This document shows, piece by piece, positions 8,466 through 16,993 of a stretch of 19,095 bases of DNA. This stretch comes from Agrocybe praecox (taxonomy: Eukaryota > Basidiomycota > Agaricomycetes > Agaricales > Agrocybaceae): the NCBI GenBank assembly GCA_964017145.1, contig CAXHKQ010000210.1, positions 1 to 19,095 on the forward strand, given 5' to 3'. The stretch's first letter is position 1; the number at the start of each line of letters is the position of its first letter. The notes under the pieces were generated by a model that was not told where the DNA came from, did no database searches, and was given only the letters and a program-made list of their open reading frames with translations. A program made the position numbers and the translations under genes.

Positions 8466-11400
8466 GTATGAAAGCGAAGGCATCGAATATACAGAGCAAT
8501 ATAGTGAGAGCGTCCAACTATATTATTTTTGAGTAATCTATTAAAGAGACTGCAACGGGATTTTTCAAAATCAAACATTCTTTTGAGCATGTTACTTGCA
8601 TTTCAGTGGGTATCCACTGAAGCCGTCTGACATCTTTTCATAGCTACACTGCAGGTACATTGTTTTATGAATGAGTGAGCCGCGGCCGCCGGCGCCGACG
8701 CCGCTCTCACGTAATGTATTGGCGATAAAACGCGCGTCGTGTGCGAAATATTGTTCAATCTCTGCGCGCTCGCGTGGACAGAGATTTGTTGCTCAGACAC
8801 AAGCGGGATTTTTTTCTCGCGACCGCGATGACTCCATGGGGCCAGTAACGTTGGAGCTGGTGGTATAAGTGAGTGTCGTGCGCGACGCGATTCCATCAAT
8901 CACACACGCGCCCTGCGCTTGTTTCGGCTAGACGCGTCGGGGCAGCCGCCAAACGTGCGCAAACAAAGCCCACCGTCGTCGTCGTCGTCGTTGGACACCG
9001 ATGTGGATGCGCGTGATTTATGATCGTCGCGGAGTGTGCGGTTGCTTTTCGGCTAGTCGACGCAATAAATCGGAGCCCGCAAGAGCTGCTCCAATTTTCC
9101 CAAAAAAACCCTAACAACATACCGCCCACTGATTTCGAACCGTATATGCATATTGTTTTGTTTGTTTATTTCCACTCCCGCAGGTGTGCGACGAGCAGCG
9201 CTGCGAGGAGCAGGTCTTTCCGCTCGCTATCAACTACATGGATCGCTTCCTCTGCCTGTGTCCGATTGCGAAGAACCAATTCCAGCTGCTGGGCGCCGTG
9301 TGTCTGCTGATGGCGACGAAAATCCGCCAGTGCTATGCGCTGACCGCGGACCTGCTGTGCGCCTATACGGAGTACTCGGTGACGCCTGATGAGATTCGGG
9401 TGAGTGTGGGGTGTGGTTTCAAAAGTCTATGCAGTTTTCGCCGGATTTACTATCGCAATAAATTGTAGATTTGGGCTATTCACAAATTAGACATCTATTG
9501 AAAAATTCGAATTAAATTATCGGGATAGAACTGCACGGAATACGCACCCCAAGCTGATGTGATTGTCAATCAATCCGATGCTGTGTGAGATGCGCGCAGT
9601 ACGCGCACGATCGATTTGCGCAGCACACGAAATGAGCGCTCACACACTCGCACACATATCAATCACTTCATAATTCAATACTGTATGCGGTGGTGTGCGT
9701 GAGCCGCACGCATCAATCCACTCGTGCTCCCACGAAAAGAATTTCTGTGTTCAATTTCACCGATGATTTGGCAGCGGCGAGTGAAATAGACACCCACACA
9801 GCAGCAGTAGCAGCAGCATAGATACCAGCAGCAAACGAGCAGCATTTCGCGCTCCCACACAAAATGCATGCAAATTGTCATTGAACGATGGGCGCACGGC
9901 ATCGAAAATCTATCTCGCGTGATTATCTTCCCACATCTATCTACCCGAACATGCATGCATGCATGTACATGTACAATGTTCATTGCACATTGTACATTTT
10001 CCCACCCGAATCGGTGACAATGGTGACATCGCCTCAAGCTGCTGCTGCTGCTGCTGCATTTCACGCAATAATAATGTCGCACGTAATCTTCATATGTGTG
10101 CGATCGAATTATGAATTGACACCGTCATTTCGACTGTGCGACACACCATTTCACACACACACACACACACACACACCAACGTCACATGAATGGAGCGAGT
10201 TTGTCGCCCATACATCGAATCCGTATATGTTCGCGAAAGGACCGCACTCGTGGAAAACGATCCTCTTTCATGCACACAGTTCATACACACCGACAAAAAA
10301 CCCAAACGATTCCATTACAAAAATCATGGTACACACTCACACGCGCACGCACACGCAGCATCGGCCATCGATCCACAACATGCACACGCATGCGCGAACG
10401 TGTACGATATATCGAACCGAATCTGAACCGAATTTCCATCATGCATGCGCATGAATATGCACACAAAAAATCGAGTCGAAGCCAGCTGCAACATTTCTTG
10501 CTCAAAACACTCTCAGCACTCCGAGCATGCACGTGCACATGAAAACTGGGCCCGATTTCACGAGAATCCCACAAAGTGTGGACGCATTTCGCCACACAAG
10601 GCCCCGTATGTGACTATGCACTAATACAATTTCGTTTGTATAATTAAACATGCCAATCTAAAATAACGCACGCGTGCAGAAATTAAGCTAAATCTCGCGA
10701 AAACGTTCAAACGAAATATTATAAACCGAAATTACTCCACCAGACGTCGTTCCCATTTGAATGCATTGCCAACACTATGTTCGTGCGTATTGAGAACGAC
10801 CACCGAGAGTCGCACAATAGCCGACGCACGAACGAACGGACCGGCCCATGTGGTGTAACGGAATATGAGCGCATACACGCTTCGTTGACCATATTTTTGG
10901 TGAACGACACACACACACACACACATATATTTATTACCCAGAGCCCATTTGAACAGGATCCAAGCGATTATAATGCTGGTGCTCCTGCGAGCGCGTCTGT
11001 TGCATAGCATGCGCGAGCACACCAACAAATGCTTGGCGACACGCACGCACGCACACCGCAAAAAACGCACGATGATTTTTTTTGCATGCGGACTTAAGAC
11101 AATGAGCACCACCGTCGAGAGCAGCAGCAAGCAGTCCGATTTAGAGAGCCAATTTTTTGCTGTTCAGATGGGGGGTCTCGCACACGCTTGTGACACGACC
11201 CCCCCAATACGGGAAGCGGCGTTGTCGTCGTTGCGGTCGCCCGGCAATTTTCTTCAGTGTCTGCCTGCGTGTGCACGTGCACACACTGAGAGTTCAAGAA
11301 TATTACTTCCACGCCGGAAAAGACGACGAGCTCTTCGGTTTAATAGGAGCATATTTGTATGCTTTGGATGAGAACGAGCGAACGGACGAACGACGGCATA

Positions 11401-14400
11401 ATGGAAATGGTTTATTTTATCGCGTGGAATGCTGGCATTGCGAGCGTGTGTGCGTGTGTGTGGCACTCATCAGCATGAAATAATTGATTTCACGAAATCA
11501 CACACTCAACGAGTGCTCGAGTATTTAACACCACATACGGTGTCAACCAACACCAAACCACTCACTCCGCTTTACACAGTGTAACGCTCGCGTCGTAATC
11601 CGGTGTGTAATGCGTGAAATTTACACCATGCGCGCTTTCACCCCTAAACCGCGCGCGACATGCGTGTATGTCCACTCACACAAGCCGTTCGACAGAGAGT
11701 GAGAACACGTCATAGCAACACGAGCATTAAGTGGGTAAACTTCAACGAACGAAATTGATTGGAATTGGTAAATTCATTGGTCCTTGTCGCCTACGGGGAG
11801 TCTACAGCTACGTTTTCACGTTCACACGTCGCAGACCTCTTGAACAACACACACTTTACACATACAAACCGGCGTGTCCGACTATTGTATGCGTGTGTGA
11901 CACTATGCCGTGTTGCTCTGCACATCCACCCAGCAAGCGACGGTGCAGTTTGGTGCAACTCGGTGCTGTGCTAGACACATCCCTGCGGGGCTTCTCTAGC
12001 AGCTAGCGCCAGTGAGCATGGAGCGATTATGTGTGTGATTGACACTTAACGGCACCCGCACCCGCATGTCGTGTGACACGACGATCGCATGTTGTCACGC
12101 GTTTTTCATTGCAAATAGAGTCTCAATCCGATTGCGATGCTTCGCGAATTCATTGAAACGAGCACGAATAAACATGCTCAGCTCAGCGTAGTGCGTATCA
12201 TTAACGCATAATCATGCATATGAATATACAGGCAATTGGCATATCATATTTTAATTGCTTTCGCTACCCGAACCACCCACATGCACGGTGGAATCCCACT
12301 CACAGTGGATACCGTGCGTGGATTCACAAACATACACATACTGGTACACAAGGGAATAATTATGTTGTCCAAACAATTCGTTGCGATACGCGTGCGTGTC
12401 GATATGATAAAACGTGTCAGTCAGAGCGCTACCCGACCGGTCGGGTTCATAATTTTAATTAACGCATCGCTCGATACGATGACACATACGCGCACATGTT
12501 TGCTTTTGATAGGATATGACGGATGGCGAGCGAATCCGATGGTCCATTTTCGTGCAAATAAACGGCGAAAAATTGTAAAGCGTTTGACGCAATTGGATTC
12601 GCCAATTGGTCAGTGTTGGTTGAGCTCAATGTTGTAATTAATTGCTCTGGCTAGTCCATGGAAAATTAATATGATTATCCGTTATGCAGTATCACAAAGC
12701 ACCCCAGAGTGCATATCTTATCCACGTTGAACAGCCCAGTGTGGTTTTCATTCAATTCGCGGTGCAAGTGCAATTAAATTAGTTATTGTGCGCGGCAACC
12801 TTTAGGACCTGTCGCGCGCGTGTCCTACGTCCGCAAACGGGATGAGGATTTGTGTTGTCGCGCTCTGCGGCATTGAAGTTGGCGCTCGAGCTCGCTCGTT
12901 CGCCCGCCAGCCGCCTAAGTAAAACGCAATTATACAATTTATAAAAGCGTAAAACGCACACGCGCGCGTTGACTTTGCTCGTCTTCTTTCGCTCGCGTGT
13001 CGTGCTCGCGCGCATAAGCCAGTGCATAAAATGATTTATTTGCGATACAAATTGTGCTCGCGGAAAAGTTGCATTATTTATACATATAAATTGTCTGCGC
13101 TCTCCGGAGCTGTGGAGCAGCGTTTGGTAGCAGCGTGCGCGTCTTGCGCTGCGGCGTCCCTGCGGCCAAATTCTGCCGCGAATAATCGCGCGCGCGCAAC
13201 TTCAGTGAAACTCGTTCCAGTCGCCGACGCGCGCTCGCGGAACTCGAGTAGCATAAGGAAGTGCACGCGCGGCACGCGACGGGTAAGAAGGCAACGGACG
13301 AACGAGACCGAGACGGAGAGTGAATGCGACGGTTATAAACGTAACGACACGCACACACACATACACACACAATGCATGCGCGCATACCATTTTTCTGGGA
13401 TTCAGTTTGCTGCTGTACTGTTGCTCAAGATAATTTTAATGCTTCGAGCGGTTATTTTCCACGCGCTGTAAAAAAAGGGTCACGCATGTCGCATGACCCT
13501 AGAGCCGAAAAAGAAACATCGCGCGCTCACGAGCACGCGCGGAAAACTCATTATAACTTTAATTCACAATTTATTAAACCGAAACTTATTCATGAATTGC
13601 GGGCAGAGGGTGGATGCGTTTTTTTTCTCTCTCGCTGTACACAAAAGATGAGTGCCTCAACGTTATTCAATATCGAGTGAACAATATTAATTTCGAATAC
13701 ACTCGGGCGGTGCGCAGGCTCTTCGGGAGGGAAATGTTGGTGAACCATTTCTCGAAACTTTCTTCCCGCTGGCTGGCGATTATTACGATTTTTTCGGGTC
13801 GGTACATGCTGGTTGTTGAGGAAGTGCGCGTATCCCACAATTTAACACCAATTAAAGTGTATCGATAGATGGGTTCGTTAATTGGCATACACTCACTTGA
13901 GTTCAGTTTTTAACTGAAAACCGAGCAAGCCAGTCAAAAGGTCACCGACAAACATGAACACTAATTCAAACTATGTGCACATCAACACAATTTCGTTGGA
14001 CCCGGCCACACACATACACATTGTTTGTGCCAAGTTTCGGAACATCCTCGCGTTCTTAACGCGACGAACTATGCGCATACGGACGACGAGCTATTTAGTC
14101 ACAAAAGCGCACGCGAACATTTCCGTATCGCGTCACAAACACTCATACTTAACGAATGCACAGACACATAGCGAGTAACTCCTTTCGCGTGGCTGGCGAA
14201 TAAATTTCCAAGTTATTTTTGTGGTATATTCGTGCGAGGAACACGCAAAGAACGTGCATACACACACACACACACACACACACACCGAAACCGGTCGACC
14301 GGTGGTGCGGCATTCCGCGTTATAGCAGATCCTCATTATATTTTCAACAATTTCCCACCAACCCCTGCTAACACAGTTCCTCTGCCACCGCCTGCCATTC

Positions 14401-15281
14401 CGAGTTGCCTTTGATCAAACAGTTCTGCACGCGCTGCCATAGACAATGAGCGAGCACACACACACATACACACACTTAGCCGCACCTCGCAACGTAAAGT
14501 TCATAAGTACGTGATAATATTATCATTTCGCTGTTTGAAGTCTTTTGTGCCACACAGAGAGCAATTTGCTCGTGCACACAAAGTGCCAGAGAAATTGCAT
14601 CGAAGCGCTGCGCTGCGTGTCAGTGTGTTGGTTGGAACATGTTGGCACATGTTGGCTGAACCGTGTGTGTGGCCAAACACGGTTCCCTAAACCGCATCCG
14701 CTGTCGATCGAATAGAATCGCAGATACAACAGAACAGGATAATAGCGAATTAATTCAGGACCACAGACATGGGAAAATATGGATCGTGAGAGCGTGAAAT
14801 CGTTCGAAACGATGTAACTGGTGATGTTTTTCTACCTGCGAATAAGCATAAAATGTCTCTACCTCAACGCATATCGTTCAACAGTGGCAAACTTGAATCT
14901 TGATTCAACCGATCAATATTGGTTGGAAAGTATTTCGTTCATTCCACCTGGAATACCGGTTCATTCAATTAGTTTACTCGCTTTTATATTTATTTATGCA
15001 ATCCACACACATGGTCTAAATGTGCAGGTGACAAAGCAGGCTGCCATTATTAATGCATCGAATGCAGCACTGCGCACTCAACAAATCCATTTACACTAAA
15101 CATTTTCGTAATTTGTCCACACAGAACTGGGAGCTCCTGATGCTGGCCACACTGCAGTGGAACGTCAACGGCACCACCGCCTTCGATTTCGTCGACCACA
15201 TCCTGTGCCGCGTGCCGTGGGGCCGTGAGAACACGCACATCCGCCAGCATGCGCACACACTGGTCTCCGTCTGCTGCACAG
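7986..15281 (+). CDS. CycD: Cyclin D, G1/S-specific cyclin; join(7986..8465, 9184..9399, 15125..15281), 3' end outside window
   Basis: This is the regulatory subunit of CDK4/6, which drives G1 progression and growth by phosphorylating retinoblastoma-family proteins in the nucleus. The three spliced blocks join without gaps into 284 complete residues that align colinearly with animal D cyclins from about residue 103. Diagnostic stretches are MRKVVTTWMLE (150-160), VCDEQRCEEQVFPLAINYMDR (starting at 161, including the family signature), QLLGAVCLLMATK (194-206) and NWELLMLATLQWN (233-245). By alignment with human cyclin D1, K206 corresponds to K112 and E235 to E141, the residues contacting the CDK. 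M150 and W157 match the RxL-docking hydrophobic patch. The N terminus is extended by about 100 low-complexity residues compared with vertebrate D cyclins. The product is incomplete here: exon 3 stops in the VSVCCT segment with one base of the next codon, so the end of the fold and any PEST tail lie downstream. The family call is secure. Confidence 0.95.
8091..8189 (+). repeat. CycD: Serine-rich low-complexity tract in CycD (residues 36-68)
   Basis: Fourteen consecutive Ser (39-52) follow Ser-Ser-Asn and run on into Gly/Ser/Thr segments. The codons alternate mainly AGC/AGT with TCC, so the DNA is built from AGCAGTTCC-like and AGCTCC-like units that partly pair with each other. Such a tract is probably disordered and length-variable by replication slippage. 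Confidence 0.9.
8235..8258 (+). repeat. CycD: Short alanine tract in CycD (residues 84-91)
   Basis: Seven Ala and one Thr, encoded almost only by GCC, between the second LGDIT motif and the Gln/His/Met-rich lead-in to the cyclin box. Probably a flexible linker. Confidence 0.85.
8466..9183 (+). other. CycD: CycD intron 1 (718 bp)
   Basis: Phase 0 intron with GTATGA donor and a T-rich tract before CAG. It has GC-rich patches at 8680-8710 and 8920-9010, including a CGTCGT run. No separate gene is supported inside; frames on both strands are short and interrupted. Confidence 0.92.
8974..8992. repeat. CGT trinucleotide run in CycD intron 1
   Basis: CGTCGT units ending in TTG, close upstream of exon 2. 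Confidence 0.85.
9184..9399 (+). CDS. CycD: CycD coding exon 2 (residues 161-232)
   Basis: It is 216 nt long, phase 0 at both ends, and starts right after a CAG acceptor (9181-9183) preceded by a T-rich tract. It ends at a strong GTGAGT donor (9400). It encodes VCDEQRCEEQ through SVTPDEIR, the core of the cyclin box, including the CDK-contacting Lys in LLMATK. Length and register match human cyclin D1 residue for residue across both junctions, which fixes the splice sites. Three cysteines (in LCLC and RQCY) sit in loop positions that vary between D cyclins. Confidence 0.95.
9799..9819. repeat. CAG/TAG trinucleotide repeat in intron 2
   Basis: CAG units with one TAG; further CAGCAG copies follow near 9826 and 9840. 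Confidence 0.8.
9969..9997. repeat. Perfect stem-loop in intron 2
   Basis: ATGTACAATGT (9969-9979) pairs exactly with ACATTGTACAT (9987-9997) around a 7-nt loop. It is preceded by the self-complementary CATGCATGCATGCATG tract. The stem is too short for a canonical miRNA precursor. Confidence 0.8.
10038..10057. repeat. GCT trinucleotide repeat in intron 2
   Basis: More than six uninterrupted GCT units, complementary to the CAG run about 220 bp upstream. Confidence 0.85.
10152..10177. repeat. CA microsatellite in intron 2
   Basis: Thirteen uninterrupted CA units inside a broadly CA-rich kilobase. Confidence 0.95.
10907..10925. repeat. AC microsatellite in intron 2
   Basis: About nine AC units running into a short TA alternation. 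Confidence 0.9.
12068..12082. repeat. 15-bp palindrome (7-bp arms, 1-nt centre)
   Basis: GTCGTGT-G-ACACGAC in intron 2; shape compatible with a dimeric DNA-binding site, factor unknown. Confidence 0.6.
12431..12446. repeat. Perfect 16-bp GC-rich palindrome
   Basis: ACCCGACC directly followed by GGTCGGGT, in otherwise AT-leaning intronic DNA. Confidence 0.65.
12919..13288 (+). promoter_or_regulatory. Possible intronic promoter patch with TATA box and donor-like site
   Basis: TATAAAAG at 12940-12947 lies between two exact copies of GTAAAACGCA (12919-12928 and 12949-12958). A CpG-dense block of roughly 330 bp follows. An ATG at 13031 opens a frame reaching a strong GTAAGA donor at 13283 in phase 0, matching the phase of exon 3. 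No convincing initiator at the TATA-set distance was seen and the peptide has no recognisable domain, so this is a weak call. Confidence 0.2.
13476..13500. repeat. Inverted AGGGTCA half-sites, 11-bp spacer
   Basis: AGGGTCA (13476-13482) and TGACCCT (13494-13500) form inverted nuclear-receptor-like half-sites in intron 2. The spacing is wider than the classic ecdysone-response arrangement, so function is uncertain. Confidence 0.4.
14260..14286. repeat. AC microsatellite in intron 2
   Basis: About thirteen uninterrupted AC units, followed within four bases by a perfect palindrome. Confidence 0.95.
14290..14303. repeat. Perfect 14-bp palindrome next to AC repeat
   Basis: ACCGGTC followed by GACCGGT, containing two overlapping-style ACCGGT words in inverted arrangement. 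Confidence 0.6.
14455..14475. repeat. Interrupted CA microsatellite
   Basis: CA alternation broken by a single CATACA unit. Confidence 0.85.
14512..14525. repeat. Perfect 14-bp AT-rich palindrome
   Basis: TGATAAT followed by ATTATCA, in intron 2 about 600 bp before exon 3. It contains two GATAA words in opposite orientation, the GATA-factor core. Confidence 0.55.
15125..15281 (+). CDS. CycD: CycD coding exon 3 (residues 233-284, then first base of codon 285)
   Basis: It is 157 nt long, following a CACACAG acceptor (AG at 15123-15124), and phase 0 on entry. It encodes NWELLMLATLQWNVNGTT, the end of the first cyclin fold with the conserved WE pair, then the start of the second fold (AFDFVDHILCRV, REN..IRQHAHTLVSVCCT). 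The donor is G|GTTAGT at 15282, leaving phase 1 with a G that fits the Asp/Glu (CATD or CATE) expected next in the family. Using the intronic frame instead gives Gly and an immediate TAG, which supports the donor. No continuation exon beginning with a plausible acidic-aromatic segment is recognisable from 15282 to the window end. Confidence 0.93.
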
Positions 15282-15304
15282 GTTAGTAGAGACATAGAAA
15301 ATCA

Positions 15305-15316
15305 CCCCCCCCCCCC
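15305..15316. repeat. C12 homopolymer just inside intron 3
   Basis: Twelve C residues start 23 bases after the exon 3 donor. This is the longest homopolymer of its kind here and prone to length error in sequencing and assembly. Confidence 0.95.
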
Positions 15317-16947
15317 TTAAAGTGCGATGACCGCTCTGCTCTGAGAGTGGTGGCCACAATTAATCGCGCGCGACATCGAATGGTCGCCAAACTAGATTGA
15401 TAGAGCACGTATGCTGTGATCAAATTGATTTGTCTCATCACGCAGCACGTACTAAGGCAAACACATTTATGCTCAAGCATGTTGTGACGCATGTCGCGTC
15501 GTGCATCGCAATTCAATTAGGCTTCATTTACATTTCATTAGGTAATTATTCCGACGATTCAATCAAATAACCGGGGGCATGGGAGGCGGGGAGCATTGCT
15601 AGTGTTGGTGCTTGTTTAATTTCACGACGAGACTCGGCGCGACAAACTTCGACTGTGGTTGGGGAGGGATACAAATTCATATCGAGATGTATGCGATGAG
15701 AGTTGTAATTCGTAATGATGGTAATTGATTCACCCCTTTGATACAGTTAGTTAATCATATCTGTGTGAAGGTGTTCATGCACCAACACGACGACGTCACC
15801 ACGCAAATATATATTGTGTGGTGTATGTATCTGCGCGAACATGCGACGCAACATAGTTGATGTATGCATGCACGACGAGCAACACTTTAGCGTCATTTCA
15901 CATTACATCATGGTATGTGCGGTATCATACTATCAAGAGGTATTTATGCGGTCGCCCACCTCCTTCACGCCGCCACACACATTTTGACTGACTGCCTGAG
16001 TGTGGTAAGCCCTTATGTGCTGGTAATCCGCCCAGCCAATGTGTGTGCGTTCTATTCAATGGACAACATGACGAGGCGAGACGAGACGAGAACGCCGACG
16101 AACATTGCGGATGAATAGAGGAGGCGGCGGCGGTTGGACAGCGTAATGAATACCAAACCTTGTTAAATGATGAGAGGGTGTGCGTGTTTGCGTGCGTGTG
16201 AGTGCGAGCGTTCGTGCTCCAGAATATGCTCCCGGAGCTAAGCTTGTCACACATCAGCAGGTGAACATGAATGCCGCACACTCGACATACGCAGCATCGA
16301 ATATATCGTTATAGTTTCCGATATAATTAAATGTAATTGATAGCGCGTAGCCGCCGCCATTGAACGGCTGATTGTGCCGGTCTCGGGTTAGGCTAGGCTC
16401 GATGTTTGCCAACTACTCCACAATTCACCACAAAACATTCTCCGCTTGAGGGTGGCGGCTGGGATGGAGGACGGCGGTAATCCGCAGCGAACAGCGAATT
16501 AATTTGCAAGTGAACGCGCGCTTGTCAGAGAGAATTTCCGCGCGGAAAATTGATTAGAAATCCGTGGGACAGCTTGTGGAGCCCGGGGAGCTGCGGAGAC
16601 CGATCGCCGTGTAGTTTGCGGAACATTCGCACACATTTTACTCATCAGACAGTGTGTCCATCAATTTTGATAGATTACGAGCGAGCATGGTCTAATTTCC
16701 CGACTACGTGCAATAGTATGCAATAGATAGATTGAGTTTTGCCACACGTGCGTGTGCGTATGTGTAGGCGTCGTGTTCTGTACCAACTCAATTACCTGCC
16801 GTCAATATGCTGCGTTGACAACACACCCACACACATACAAACTAGCTCCTCGTTCGGAGCTGTGGCGTCGATCGGCTTACGCGTTCGTTTGATAATTACC
16901 AAAGTTATGTTCCGTCGCCCATTCCGTCGTCGTAAGCAAGTATGTTG

Positions 16948-16961
16948 CAGCAGCAGCAGCA
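16948..16961. repeat. CAG trinucleotide repeat in intron 3
   Basis: Four CAG units close before the GT run. Confidence 0.8.
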
Positions 16962-16970
16962 TACGTGCTC

Positions 16971-16993
16971 GTGTGTGTGTGTGTGTGTGTGTG
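16971..16993. repeat. GT microsatellite in intron 3
   Basis: More than eleven uninterrupted GT units, opposite in strand sense to the CA runs of intron 2. Confidence 0.95.

Larger units (their letters stand above)
9400..15124 (+). other. CycD: CycD intron 2 (5725 bp)
   Basis: Phase 0 intron, GTGAGT donor and CACACAG acceptor. It carries most microsatellites of the gene (CA runs near 10152, 10907, 14260 and 14455; CAG/GCT runs near 9799 and 10038), several perfect palindromes, and a GC-rich TATA-containing patch at 12919-13288. The + strand of 9600-10550 is strikingly CA-rich. Its length and content suggest it hosts regulatory DNA, but none can be proved. No nested protein gene is recognisable on either strand. 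Confidence 0.9.

Noticed and set aside
8074..8483. Overlapping Ala/Arg-rich + strand frame and minus-strand frames across exon 1
   Set aside because: They are shadows of the CycD exon created by its GC-rich repeats; only the CycD frame shows family similarity and continues across splice sites.
9845..9852. TTTCGCGC as an E2F site in intron 2
   Set aside because: It is an exact match to TTTSGCGC, but about one such match is expected by chance in a window this size on two strands, so it carries no weight alone.
10141..10420. Regular CA-rich blocks suggesting a repeat array such as CRISPR
   Set aside because: They are simple dinucleotide repeats without constant repeat-spacer units, in a eukaryotic intron.
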